Source of the DNA: DASZVB01 sp035545855
GTDB taxonomy: Bacteria > Myxococcota_A > Polyangia > Polyangiales > Polyangiaceae
Reading direction: 5' to 3'
Length of the DNA stretch: 64,000 bases
Assembly: GCA_035545855.1 (NCBI GenBank)
Contig: DASZXK010000206.1
Location: forward strand, 1 to 64,000
Shown here: piece by piece, positions 1 through 8,468 of the stretch
Numbering within the stretch: position 1 is the stretch's first letter
Layout of the letters: every line of letters begins with the position of its first letter
Translations under genes and position numbers: made by a program
Notes under the pieces: model-generated
The model's database searches: none
Seen by the model: the letters and a program-made list of their open reading frames with translations, nothing else
What the model was told of the DNA's origin: nothing

Positions 1-359
1 GCTCCCGCGATTGGTCCAGCCGTTTCACAGCTACCCGCGAGCACGGCGAGCGCGCGCCGCTAGGCGCGGCAGGGGGAGAGGTCCGAGGCCCGCAGGGCGA
101 AGCCCGAGGACCACAGGAGCCTCGGGGGACCAGGTCCCCCACAAACCAAACCCCACGACGTTTGCGCCGTCCGTCCCGCCAGCGCCGTCCGTCCCGCCAG
201 CGCCGTTGTCCCGCGGCGCCGTTCGTCTCGCTCGCGGCGGACTCTTCACGAAGAAAGTTCGGCCCGGAATTTGTTCGCCTGGATCGGGGCACGTTACGCT
301 CACTTCACAGGGACCCGGTGCGTCGTTCGAAGGCGCGCGTCCCGTCGGAGCCGACAATC
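1..359. other. Non-coding, structured region upstream of pilQ
   Basis: I see no credible gene in this stretch; the open frames crossing it have Arg/Pro-rich translations typical of shadow frames. It contains possible RNA structure: GGTCC at 80-84 can pair with GGACC at 108-112 around an inner GGGC-GAA-GCCC hairpin (95-105), and a perfect 7-bp hairpin lies at 124-140 (GGGGGAC, loop CAG, GTCCCCC). The hairpin lacks a following T run, so it is not a standard intrinsic terminator. An 18-bp tandem repeat follows at 164-206. It may be the end of an upstream transcript plus the pilQ leader. pilQ is usually tightly linked to pilP, so this gap is worth noting. Confidence 0.5.
164..206. repeat. 18-bp tandem repeat, about 2.4 copies
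   Basis: The unit GCGCCGTCCGTCCCGCCA occurs at 164-181 and again at 182-199, and a third copy begins at 200-206. It lies in non-coding sequence about 150 bp before the pilQ start. No function is evident. Confidence 0.8.
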
Positions 360-2741
360 ATGAGGTGGACTCCCCCGCGCCAAACCCAGAACGATCCCCG
401 CCGGAATCACCCCCGGGGCGCTCGTTCGAGCCGTTTTTTCCTCGCGGGACTCGCTTCCCTCGCGGTTCTGTCCGCCGCGTTCGGCGCGGAAGCGGCGACC
501 TCCGGGCGGCACGCGACGAAGGTCGAGCTCCGTCCGCTCGAGGCGGCTCGCTCCGCCGAAGTGGTCGTCCAGTTCACGGACGTGCCGACCTACACGGCGA
601 GGCTCGACTCCGGCAACCGGCGGCTCGTGGTGGACGTCATCGACGCCGACGTCATGGGAGCGAAGTCCGCCCTCACCGACCGCGTCGGAGTCGTGGGCGG
701 CGTCCTGACGCAAGCCTTCTCGTCCAACGGCGCGAAGACGACGCGCGTGCTCGTGACGCTCCTGGAGGACGCCCGCTACTCGGTCTCCGTGCGGGACAAG
801 AGCCTCGTCGTCTCGCTCCGGCCCGGCGAGCCCGGGATCGACGACCTCGCCGCTCCCGAGAAGAAGGTCGCGAAGCCCGCCGACGACGGAACCCCTCGCG
901 TTTCCGACGTGAAGTTCGAGCACCACGACGACCGTGACGACGTGGTGGTCGAGCTCGCCGGCTCTCCGAAGATCCTCGACGTGAAGAGCGAGGACGACCG
1001 CTTCCGGCTCGTGCTCGAGAACACGGATCTTCCCGCCGCCCTGGAGCGGAAGCTCGACGTCGCGGCCTTCGCCGGGCTCCTCGGCAGCGTGTCCACGTTC
1101 GCCGATCCGGCGAAGCACACGGTCACCCTCGAGGCGGAAGCCGCCGCGAAGGTGGAATCCCGGGTGCTCCGGCACGGCCGCACCCTCACCTGGACGTTCT
1201 TCAAGCCCGGGAGCCTCCCCACGACGATGACCGGCGTCGCGCAGGACGGCGGAGTCGCGCGCAAGGCGCGGACGCTCCACGTCGACGACAGCATCAAGGA
1301 CATCCCCGCCGTCACGACGAACTTCCACGGCGCGGGGGCGAAGCGCGGCGTCGTCGAGACGAGGAGCGGAGAGGACCAGGCTGCGGCGTTCACGCCGGCC
1401 ATCGCCGGTCAGGCGGACGCCGCCGGCGCTGCCGGCAAGTACGACGGTCGCCGCATCGACCTCGACCTGAAGGACGCGGACATCCACAACGTCCTCCGCC
1501 TCCTCGCGGACGTCGGGCACGTGAACATCGTCACGGCGGACGACGTTCAGGGCACGGTCACCATCCGGATGAGGAACATCCCCTGGGACCAGGCGCTCGA
1601 CGTCGTCCTGCAGTCGAAGAACCTCGGCATGGTGCAGCGCGGGAACATCATCCGCGTCGCCCCGCTCGCGCAGCTCGAGAAGGAGCGGGAAATGGCGATC
1701 GCCCGGCGACGTCAGGAGCTGCAGCTCGCCCCGCTCGAGACGCGCCTCGTCCCGGTCAGCTACGCGCAGGCCTCGGAGATCCAGGCGCGCGCGCGTGACC
1801 TCCTGTCGTCGCGCGGATCCATCGCGGTCGACGGCCGCACGAACGTCCTCATCGTGCGCGACGTCGCCGGGAACCTGGATCAGATCGAGGAGCTCACGCG
1901 TTCGCTCGACACCCAGACCCCGCAGGTGCTCGTCGAGGCGCGCGTCGTCGAGGCGACGAGCCGGTACCTTCGCGACTTCGGCATCCAGTGGGGCGGTGAC
2001 GCGACGTTCTCCGCCTCGACCGGCAACCCGACGGGCCTCGCGTTCCCGAACAGCGTCGGCCTCGCCGGTGGTGCGAGCGACGCCACCACGCCGACGGCCG
2101 GTCTCTCGCCCTTCCAGCGGCAGATCAACAACCCGAACTTCGCCGTGAACCTCCCCGCGGCGGTCGGCACCGGATCCGGCGGCGCGATCGGCATCACGCT
2201 CGGCTCCATCGACAACAACTTCAACCTGAACCTGCGTCTCTCCGCCGCGGAGTCGAACGGCTTGCTCCGCATCCTGTCCTCCCCGCGCATCTTGACCCTC
2301 GACAACCACGAGGCGCGGATCGCGCAGGGCACGTTGATCCCGTTTTCCCAGGTGAGCGCGCAGGGCGTCCAGACGACGTTCCAGGAAGCGAAGCTCCAGC
2401 TCCTGGTGAAACCACACGTCACGGCGGACGGCAGCATCAGCATGCACGTCAAGATCAACCGCGACGAGCCGGACTTCAACCAGACCTCCGCCCGCGGCGA
2501 CCCGACGATCCTGAAGCGCGAGGCCGAGACGGACCTGCTCGTCATGGACGGGCACACCGCGGTGATCGGCGGCATCTACACGCGCAACACCGGTCGCAAC
2601 GTCGATCAGGTCCCGTTCTTCGGCGACATCCCGCTCATCGGGCTCCTGTTCCAGCATCGGCGGGCGAGCGACACCCGCGGCGAGCTCGTGATCTTCCTCA
2701 CGCCGCGAATCGTGAACCGGGCCGAAGCGCTCGGACGCTGA
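360..2741 (+). CDS. pilQ: Type IV pilus secretin PilQ
   Basis: Outer-membrane secretin through which the type IV pilus passes. The 793-aa product starts at the ATG at 360, which gives an Arg-rich n-region, a hydrophobic core (FLAGLASLAVLSAAFG) and an AEA cleavage site near residue 45. Beta-rich AMIN-like segments fill about residues 50-330. A secretin N0/STN domain follows (about 360-440, LRLLADVGHVNIV), then an N1/NolW domain (LVPVSYAQASEIQARARDLL, about 460-530). The conserved secretin core is about 570-785, with VLVEARVVE, the VPFFGDIPLIGLLF signature and the ELVIFLTPRIV ending. The in-frame extension to 162 adds no secretory feature, so I rejected it. No other pil genes are in the window. 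The gene converges on the lipoprotein that ends at 2760. Confidence 0.93.
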   Translation: MRWTPPRQTQNDPRRNHPRGARSSRFFLAGLASLAVLSAAFGAEAATSGRHATKVELRPLEAARSAEVVVQFTDVPTYTARLDSGNRRLVVDVIDADVMGAKSALTDRVGVVGGVLTQAFSSNGAKTTRVLVTLLEDARYSVSVRDKSLVVSLRPGEPGIDDLAAPEKKVAKPADDGTPRVSDVKFEHHDDRDDVVVELAGSPKILDVKSEDDRFRLVLENTDLPAALERKLDVAAFAGLLGSVSTFADPAKHTVTLEAEAAAKVESRVLRHGRTLTWTFFKPGSLPTTMTGVAQDGGVARKARTLHVDDSIKDIPAVTTNFHGAGAKRGVVETRSGEDQAAAFTPAIAGQADAAGAAGKYDGRRIDLDLKDADIHNVLRLLADVGHVNIVTADDVQGTVTIRMRNIPWDQALDVVLQSKNLGMVQRGNIIRVAPLAQLEKEREMAIARRRQELQLAPLETRLVPVSYAQASEIQARARDLLSSRGSIAVDGRTNVLIVRDVAGNLDQIEELTRSLDTQTPQVLVEARVVEATSRYLRDFGIQWGGDATFSASTGNPTGLAFPNSVGLAGGASDATTPTAGLSPFQRQINNPNFAVNLPAAVGTGSGGAIGITLGSIDNNFNLNLRLSAAESNGLLRILSSPRILTLDNHEARIAQGTLIPFSQVSAQGVQTTFQEAKLQLLVKPHVTADGSISMHVKINRDEPDFNQTSARGDPTILKREAETDLLVMDGHTAVIGGIYTRNTGRNVDQVPFFGDIPLIGLLFQHRRASDTRGELVIFLTPRIVNRAEALGR

Positions 2742-2759
2742 GCGCCGGCCGCGGCTCGC

Positions 2760-3203
2760 TCATCTGCTGCACACGTCGGCGCACTTCGTCGCGTCCTTCG
2801 TGCAGTAGAAGAGCGGCGCCGCAGCCAGCGTCGCCGGGTCGCTGCTGGACGTGATTCCGGCCTGGTCGATGCAGACCTGGGCGCAGGGGATGATCTTCGA
2901 CAGGTCCGCGAGAGACATGCAGTTGCGCGCGGTGGCGCAGTGGACTATTTCCGCGCACTTCGCGTTCTTCGCGCAGGTGTCGTAGTCGGCTCTGCACGGG
3001 GCGCCCTCGTCGTAGATGCAGTGGTTGCACGGCGTCATCGGGATGCCGGCGTCGCCGTCCGGCGCGGCCGCGTCCGACATGCCGCCGCCCGCGTCCGCCG
3101 TGGAGATGCCCTCCGTCACCGGCACGTCGTCCAGGTTCAGGCAGGCGTTCTGGCAGAACGCCGCCGCCACGGCGAGCGCGAGGGTCCTTCCGAGCACGGT
3201 CAC
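2760..3203 (-). CDS. Small Cys-rich exported protein or lipoprotein
   Basis: A 147-aa protein of unknown function with an N-terminal hydrophobic export signal (about residues 3-20). It contains several Cys pairs (CNHCIYDEGAPC, CAKNAKCAEIVHC, CADVCS), suggesting a disulphide-bonded exported domain. CQNAC may include the lipidated Cys, but it is not a classical lipobox. The GTG start at 3203 overlaps the stop of the TonB-dependent receptor as GTGA, and AAGGAGG lies 4 nt upstream; a second GTG at 3197 is possible. It is the last gene of a three-gene operon, so a role as accessory to the receptor is inferred from position only. Confidence 0.75.
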   Translation of the reverse strand: MTVLGRTLALAVAAAFCQNACLNLDDVPVTEGISTADAGGGMSDAAAPDGDAGIPMTPCNHCIYDEGAPCRADYDTCAKNAKCAEIVHCATARNCMSLADLSKIIPCAQVCIDQAGITSSSDPATLAAAPLFYCTKDATKCADVCSR

Positions 3204-5383
3204 GGTGCCTCCTTGCGGCTGGTGTCTCCCATGAAGTCCCACCGCAGGCCGACGAACGCCCGGAACCGGTCGATCGGGGCGTACGCGAGCGCGGGCTCGC
3301 CGAGGAGCGCCGGTCCGGCGACGTAGGCGCTCTGGCCAGTCGTGGCCCAGGTCGCGGACACGGTGTACCCGACTCCCGTCCTGCCGACGTCGCCCGAGAG
3401 CGTGCCCTTGAGCTCCGCGTACGCCGGCGCCTCGGGGAGCGAAGCGTATGTGGCCTCGTAGGCGCGGTCGACGAGGCGCGAGCTCACGTACCGGACGGCG
3501 AGGGCCGGGACCGGGAGGCCCTCCCCGAGAGACAGCGCGAGGCGAGCGTTGCCGAACATCTGCGGCGAGGCCTCGAGCTCGCGCGTCACCCCCTCGCCCG
3601 CTTGCCTCGTGTACGCCGCGGTCGCGTTGACGCCGTAGCGGAGCTTCCCCGACGCGAACGCGCCGGAGAGACCCGCGTTGTATCCGTAGTTGTCGATGCT
3701 CGCGAGGTTGTGGAACTGCGTGAACCCCTGCGCGATGAACGGCAGCACGCCTTGCGCCTGGAGCGCCGCCTGGTCCGCGGGCGCGAGCGGGCTCGACTCC
3801 ACGAGGTCCTCCCAACGGGTGCGGAACACGCCGAAGAGCACCCGGTGCGGGCCGAAGCGCTGTTCGATCGAGCCCTCGATGGAGCGGACCTTCTCCGGTT
3901 TCACGTCGGAGGGCGCGACCTGGTAGTTCGCCGAGTCCGTCTCGGCCCAGGTGGGCGCGCGGAACGCCTGCGAGTAGACGACCTTCACGACTGTCTTTTC
4001 GAAGGGCCGGACGGCGGCAGCCGCCCGCGGCGAGAGGATCGCCGAGAAGCGCGGGTCCACGTCGAGACGAGCGCCGGCGTTCAGATCGAGCACGCGCACG
4101 GGCGACCACGTCTGCTGGACGTACGGGCTCACGAGGGGAAGCGTGTCCGCGATGTGGCCGCGCGTCGGGGCGAACGCCTGCCCGGTGTCGAGATCCAGCG
4201 CGTCCTGCTTCGCGCGCACGTGCCGGAGACGGGCGTCGACGCCGACCAGCGTGACCAGGCTCGAGTCCGACAGCCAGTTGAGCGAGAGCCGCTCCTCGAG
4301 CCCGGCCCAGCTCGCGAGGCCGGCCGTGTAGTACTGACACGTCTCGAAGTCGCTCCGGAAGCACTCGTAGCGAGCGTTCCGGTTCACCCGTCGCTGGTAG
4401 TCGAAGTAGTCCGCGTACGCCCGTGACGTGAGTTGCACGAGCGTGCTCGGCGTCGCGTCGTGACGGAGGTCGACGCGCAGCGAACGGTCGAGCTCGAGGC
4501 TCTTCGGATCGTCGAAATCCACGTCGTAGACGCGATCCGTGTACGGGATGCCGCGTTCGTACGCGGACCCCATCACCGTCACGTCGAACTGCCCGGCCTT
4601 GAGCCGCAGCACTCCCTGTGGAGCTCGGGCGAAGTAGGCTTCCTTGGCGTTGCCGCCCCACACGCTGTCGAACGCGCCGCCTTTCCGGTACGCGACGCCG
4701 CTCACCGCGTAGTGGTGCTCCGGGAAGTGGAGATCGGGTCCGAAGCGCTCGTAGTACTCGACGCTGGACGAGAGCTCGGCGGGGGCGCCGAACAGCTCGA
4801 AGGTCGTGCCGATGCCGGCTCCGCCGCGGGCGCTCCTCCCGGGCTCGAAGTCCGCGAGCAGGTGGCCGCCCTTGTACGTGCTGCCGGTCTTCGTGATCAC
4901 GTTGATCACGCCGGCCATCGCGTTCGAGCCGTAGAGCACCGAGCCCGGACCGAGGATGACCTCGACGTGGTCGATGGCGTCGATGGGGATCCCGGCGCCC
5001 TGGTCGAAGCGCGCCGCGCCGAACAGCGGGTCGTTGATCGCGTGCCCGTTCACGAGGAGCAGGAAGTGCTTGCCGTCGTCGCCGAGCAGCATGACGCCGC
5101 GCGCCCCGACGTCCGGCGTCTTCAGCGGATCCCCCGTGGTCATGCCGAGGCTCAGGAAGTCGATCGCTTCGGCGAGCGTCCGGATGCCGAACGTGCGGAA
5201 ATCGTCCGCGGTCAGCGTGACCGACGTGCCGGGCGCGCTCGACGCCGTCTCCGCGGTCGTGGACGCGGTGGTGACCACCGATTCGTCGAGCAAGGCTTCG
5301 AGGTCCGACGAACCGTCGGCGAGCGCGCTCCCGGCGAACAGCGTCCCCGCGAGGACCCCCAGCGCGATGCGGCGCCGCCTCAT
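3200..5383 (-). CDS. TonB-dependent outer-membrane receptor
   Basis: A 727-aa TonB-dependent receptor expected to import an unidentified ligand. A signal peptide (ALGVLAGTLFAGSALA) covers residues 1-22 or so. The plug domain is about 45-160: VTLTADDFRTFGIRTLAEAI, then LLLVNGHAIND, then the VEVILGPGSVLYGSNAMAGVINVITK segment typical of plugs. The rest is an alternating beta-barrel. The ATG at 5383 overlaps the stop of the upstream DUF4154-like gene as ATGA, and its own stop overlaps the downstream lipoprotein start. No periplasmic signalling domain or CarboxypepD-like N-terminal domain is seen. The substrate cannot be predicted from the sequence. Confidence 0.88.
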   Translation of the reverse strand: MRRRRIALGVLAGTLFAGSALADGSSDLEALLDESVVTTASTTAETASSAPGTSVTLTADDFRTFGIRTLAEAIDFLSLGMTTGDPLKTPDVGARGVMLLGDDGKHFLLLVNGHAINDPLFGAARFDQGAGIPIDAIDHVEVILGPGSVLYGSNAMAGVINVITKTGSTYKGGHLLADFEPGRSARGGAGIGTTFELFGAPAELSSSVEYYERFGPDLHFPEHHYAVSGVAYRKGGAFDSVWGGNAKEAYFARAPQGVLRLKAGQFDVTVMGSAYERGIPYTDRVYDVDFDDPKSLELDRSLRVDLRHDATPSTLVQLTSRAYADYFDYQRRVNRNARYECFRSDFETCQYYTAGLASWAGLEERLSLNWLSDSSLVTLVGVDARLRHVRAKQDALDLDTGQAFAPTRGHIADTLPLVSPYVQQTWSPVRVLDLNAGARLDVDPRFSAILSPRAAAAVRPFEKTVVKVVYSQAFRAPTWAETDSANYQVAPSDVKPEKVRSIEGSIEQRFGPHRVLFGVFRTRWEDLVESSPLAPADQAALQAQGVLPFIAQGFTQFHNLASIDNYGYNAGLSGAFASGKLRYGVNATAAYTRQAGEGVTRELEASPQMFGNARLALSLGEGLPVPALAVRYVSSRLVDRAYEATYASLPEAPAYAELKGTLSGDVGRTGVGYTVSATWATTGQSAYVAGPALLGEPALAYAPIDRFRAFVGLRWDFMGDTSRKEAP

Positions 5384-5997
5384 CGGTACACCTCCATGAG
5401 CTTCATGGCCTCCGCCCGGAACTGGACGTTCTGCCGGCGGCTCTGGGGCAAGTTCAGCAAGATCTTCGGCTTGCCGGATTCGAGCTCGAACCCGAGCACG
5501 ATGCCTTCCTTCACGTCGAGCGGTTCCGCGCTCACGCTCAGCACGTCGACGCCGGCGAGCGCCTCGCGGATCGCCGGGACTTCGCTCGAAAGACCCGGCG
5601 TCAGGTAGACGAGAGCGATTCGGTTCGCGCGGCACGCGGCGGCGAGTGCCGCTGCGTTCTGATACTCCATGAGCGTTTCCTCGTGAGGGAGCCCGCCGAT
5701 CTGCTCGAGCTCGGACAGCGCGAGCTTCATCGCGGCTCCGGAAAGCTTCGACTGGGCCTGGTCCTTCCGGACGACCACGACGGTTCGCACGCGATCACCC
5801 GCTCGGTCCTTGAAGTTCCGGTCGTAGCTCACGAGCTTCGCGAGGAGCTCCGCCTGGAGTCCGGCCGGAACACCGCCGCTCTGCGCGTTCAGTGTCCTCG
5901 AGGAGAGGAACAGCCCGATGGCGCCGCCGAGGACGAGGAAGGCACGCCGCGACAGCCCCTTCGGGGTCTCTCGCGGCCTGGATCGAACGGGGCTCAT
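5380..5997 (-). CDS. YfiR/DUF4154-like periplasmic protein
   Basis: A 205-aa exported protein. The N-terminus has a textbook Tat motif, SRRAFLVLGG, followed by a hydrophobic stretch and AQS near residue 40. The mature part (KLVSYDRNFKDRAGDRVRTVVVV, then LAAACRANRIALVYLTPGLS, then VLSVSAEP) matches the layout of the YfiR/DUF4154 family: an exported alpha/beta domain of about 160-190 residues that in Pseudomonas controls a membrane diguanylate cyclase. No cyclase is adjacent here; the next gene is a TonB receptor, coupled by ATGA. It is the first gene of the operon. The family call is by pattern and not certain. Confidence 0.65.
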   Translation of the reverse strand: MSPVRSRPRETPKGLSRRAFLVLGGAIGLFLSSRTLNAQSGGVPAGLQAELLAKLVSYDRNFKDRAGDRVRTVVVVRKDQAQSKLSGAAMKLALSELEQIGGLPHEETLMEYQNAAALAAACRANRIALVYLTPGLSSEVPAIREALAGVDVLSVSAEPLDVKEGIVLGFELESGKPKILLNLPQSRRQNVQFRAEAMKLMEVYR

Positions 5998-6138
5998 CGG
6001 ATCGTGAGACGGACGAGCGGACGCAAGCCGCCATTTGCCATCCTACGGTGGTTTCCGGAGGCTCGTTCAGTCCCCCGTGCCGCAGGGCGCGAAATGCTCA
6101 ATGATTTCCGAGCAATTCGAATTCAGTGTCCGGGTTCG
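5998..6138. other. Intergenic spacer between two minus-strand units
   Basis: 141 bp that should hold the promoter of the DUF4154-receptor-lipoprotein operon and the end of the upstream unit. I see no clear sigma-70 boxes and no hairpin followed by a T run. Confidence 0.4.
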
Positions 6139-6723
6139 TCAGCCCCAGCGGAAACGAACCTCGGCCGAGGAGAGGTCGGGCGCGGGGACGAGCGTCGCAT
6201 CTCCCGTCACGCGGGCGATGTGCGCGAGCCCCGCGCACACGCCCTCCCACGAGACGAAATAGTTCGGGTACGCGCGCACCGAGCGGGGAATGTCCGAGAA
6301 GCGGAGGACGGGATCTCCGGGCGTCGACGCATCCAGCGTCACCGTGCCCATGTCGCGATACACGAGCGGCCATGCCTTCGGGAGGAGCCCGACGATGCGG
6401 GCGGGCTCTCGCCCGAACATCCGCACCATGCCGGAGACGAACGATCGCAGCAGGGGCTTGTCGACCATGTCCGGCACGCTGTCCCGCCAGCACTTCCGCG
6501 CGCGGTCCTTCCCGAGCACGGCGACCACGCCGTCGACGACGAAGTGGTCGTGCTCGACGGGGAGCCAGGACGTCCTCGGGGCGAGCTCCAGCGCTTCCAG
6601 AGAAGCCTTCGGGAAATGCGAGAGCACCTTGGCTCGCGCTCCAGGTTCGAACTTCTCGACGAAGTCGAGCATGTCGCGCGCCGCGCTCACGCGAACGGCG
6701 GGTGAGGGGACCTGTTCCGTCAC
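6139..6723 (-). CDS. Conserved protein, possibly TIGR02265/DUF2378-like
   Basis: A 194-aa soluble protein with no signal peptide or membrane segment. The order of blocks (VEKFEPGARAKVLSHFP, LPVEHDHFVVDGVVAVLG, SFVSGMVRMFGREPARIVGLLPKAWPLVYRD, then a short beta-rich C-terminus ending RFRW) resembles the Myxococcota-restricted family of about 180-200 aa known as TIGR02265/DUF2378, whose function is unknown. The GTG start at 6723 is the first of the frame. It lies 48 bp after the small membrane protein gene and is probably transcribed with it. The family assignment is tentative. Confidence 0.6.
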   Translation of the reverse strand: MTEQVPSPAVRVSAARDMLDFVEKFEPGARAKVLSHFPKASLEALELAPRTSWLPVEHDHFVVDGVVAVLGKDRARKCWRDSVPDMVDKPLLRSFVSGMVRMFGREPARIVGLLPKAWPLVYRDMGTVTLDASTPGDPVLRFSDIPRSVRAYPNYFVSWEGVCAGLAHIARVTGDATLVPAPDLSSAEVRFRWG

Positions 6724-6771
6724 GGCGTGCGCCGGAGGATAGCGCGCCTTCGCGCGATCATCCCGCGCCGC

Positions 6772-7122
6772 TCACTTCCGGACGCGCTTTCGCGTCACGG
6801 GCTCGTCGGGCTCGACCCGGACGATGGCGTTCGTCGCCTGATTCCGGTACCGCGCTTGACGGACCAGCTTTCCGCCCCCGAGGAAACCGCCGCCGCTCGG
6901 GTCGTGGAAGAGTCGAGTCTCCCGCTTGAGGCCCTTCTGCTGGGCGTCCTTCCCGGCCTCGGACTCGGTGTCCACCTTCCATTTGTTGATGTCTTCGGGG
7001 AGCGCTTCGAGCACGCCGAGGCGCTGCTCGACCGCGCCCGGGACCTCCCGATAGATGACGAGCAGATAGAAGAGGCCGCCGATGACGGCGATCATGAACA
7101 GAAAGCCGATGATGAAGCCCAT
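6772..7122 (-). CDS. Small single-pass membrane protein, unknown
   Basis: A 116-aa protein with one N-terminal membrane helix (about residues 3-23, FIIGFLFMIAVIGGLFYLLV) followed by a charged, Gly-containing cytoplasmic or periplasmic tail ending in Lys/Arg. I do not recognise the family. It starts 6 bp after the stop of the N-acetylglutamate synthase gene, so co-transcription is likely. No catalytic motif is visible. Confidence 0.7.
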   Translation of the reverse strand: MGFIIGFLFMIAVIGGLFYLLVIYREVPGAVEQRLGVLEALPEDINKWKVDTESEAGKDAQQKGLKRETRLFHDPSGGGFLGGGKLVRQARYRNQATNAIVRVEPDEPVTRKRVRK

Positions 7123-7128
7123 GGCCGC

Positions 7129-8361
7129 CTACCGGATCTCCTCGGGAGCCGGCGGCGCGGCCGGCTCCACGCGCGTGGCGCGAAAGTCCTCGGGGCGGGC
7201 GACGGCGTCGGCCACCACGGCGGGGACGTCCCCAGTCTCTATCCCGCGGAAGTAGACCGTCCAGATCGCGCCCTTGATCATCCCGTCGCAGAGGCTCGTG
7301 TACCAGCCCGCGATCGGGTTTTCCACCCTCCCGCGCCAGAACAGGGACCGGTGGTCGCGCGCGATCGCTTCCCACAGATCCCGGCCCATGCCTTCGCCCT
7401 GGGCGACGCGGTCCACGGCGAACTTCGTGAGGTAAGGCGCGATCGGCGACGACTCGATGATCGCGGCGGCCCGGTAGTTCTCCTCGAGGTACACGCCGAG
7501 CGGAGGGCGCTCGAAGAACGCCGGATCGAGCGTCTTCCCGAAGCTCGATTCGAGGAGCGCCGACAGCCGCGGGACGTCCACCGTCTCGTACGACGAGTGC
7601 CGCTCGATCGTCGTGCCGCGCTTCACGAGGGTGCCGGCGCCGCGCACCGTGAAGAGCTCCCGGAGGAGGTTCAGCGGAGAGGTGACGCTCGCGACGATCC
7701 GCGAGGCGTCGGGCCGCTCGAGCAGCTCCCGGAGGCGCGCGAGGAGCTCCGCGTCGTCTCCCGGAAGCGCCCGGGGTTCGAGGAGCGCGCCGTCCGTCTT
7801 CAGGTTCACGACGGAGACGTGGCGATCGTCGGGGCTCCCGAGGCCGCGCCCGAGTCGCCGGAACCCGCCGCGCCGTCGCAGCACGACGACCTTCCGCGTC
7901 CCGAGCGCGGCGGCGAGGTGCGCGAGGCGCTCGAACCGGTGAGCGGTCGTCTCCTCTTCCGTTCCCGCGAACGAGAGGACGGGTAGATTCTCCGCGGCGA
8001 GCTCCTCACGCACGTTCTCCGCGAGTCTCTCGTCCTGCGCGCTCTCGACCACGGCGCCCATCGCCGCGCAGCGCTTCTCGAGACGGAGCGCGGCCTTTTC
8101 CGCCGTCGCCGGCTCGAAGACGCCGACGGCGACCGGCGCGAAGAGGCCGAGCTCGCGGAGGAACCGGAGCTGTTCCACGAGCGAGCCCGCGGCGTACCGG
8201 AGGACCGCGGCCTCCGCGACGATGATGGCGAAGCTCTCCTTCGGAAGCTCCCGGAAGAGCTTCAGGTACAGTTCGGCCTCCGAACGGCGCCCGACGCTCT
8301 CGAGGAACGTGAGGACGACTCCGGCGGCGTCGGGGGAGGGCGGTGGCATCTTCTGATTCAC
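7129..8361 (-). CDS. N-acetylglutamate synthase (vertebrate/xanthomonad-type, with degenerate kinase domain)
   Basis: Predicted to make N-acetylglutamate from acetyl-CoA and glutamate, the first step of arginine synthesis. The 410-aa layout is an N-terminal amino-acid-kinase-like domain (about 15-260) plus a C-terminal NAGS-type GNAT domain (about 267-395). The GNAT part is distinctive: YLEENYRAAAIIE, APYLTKFAVDRVAQGEGMGRDLW (acetyl-CoA loop QGEGMG), then SLFWRGRVENPIAGWY and GAIWTVYFRGI. The kinase-like part lacks an obvious KxGG nucleotide loop (AIIVAEAAVLR in its place), so I infer synthase activity only. The start is GTG 8361 or ATG 8349. It heads a probable three-gene unit. No other arg genes are in the window. 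Confidence 0.82.
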   Translation of the reverse strand: MNQKMPPPSPDAAGVVLTFLESVGRRSEAELYLKLFRELPKESFAIIVAEAAVLRYAAGSLVEQLRFLRELGLFAPVAVGVFEPATAEKAALRLEKRCAAMGAVVESAQDERLAENVREELAAENLPVLSFAGTEEETTAHRFERLAHLAAALGTRKVVVLRRRGGFRRLGRGLGSPDDRHVSVVNLKTDGALLEPRALPGDDAELLARLRELLERPDASRIVASVTSPLNLLRELFTVRGAGTLVKRGTTIERHSSYETVDVPRLSALLESSFGKTLDPAFFERPPLGVYLEENYRAAAIIESSPIAPYLTKFAVDRVAQGEGMGRDLWEAIARDHRSLFWRGRVENPIAGWYTSLCDGMIKGAIWTVYFRGIETGDVPAVVADAVARPEDFRATRVEPAAPPAPEEIR

Positions 8362-8468
8362 CGGGCCGCGGGTAATTAGCCGATTTCTTGCCTGGGTGGA
8401 TACAATCGTCCCGGCGCCACCCGGAATGAGACCATCCGCTCCGGCGTCCGGATGTCACGAGGAATGCC

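Noticed and set aside
300..2657. 785-aa open frame antisense to pilQ
   Set aside because: It mirrors the pilQ codon pattern; its translation is Arg/Asp/Val-rich without recognisable domains. Such frames are expected in GC-rich genomes.
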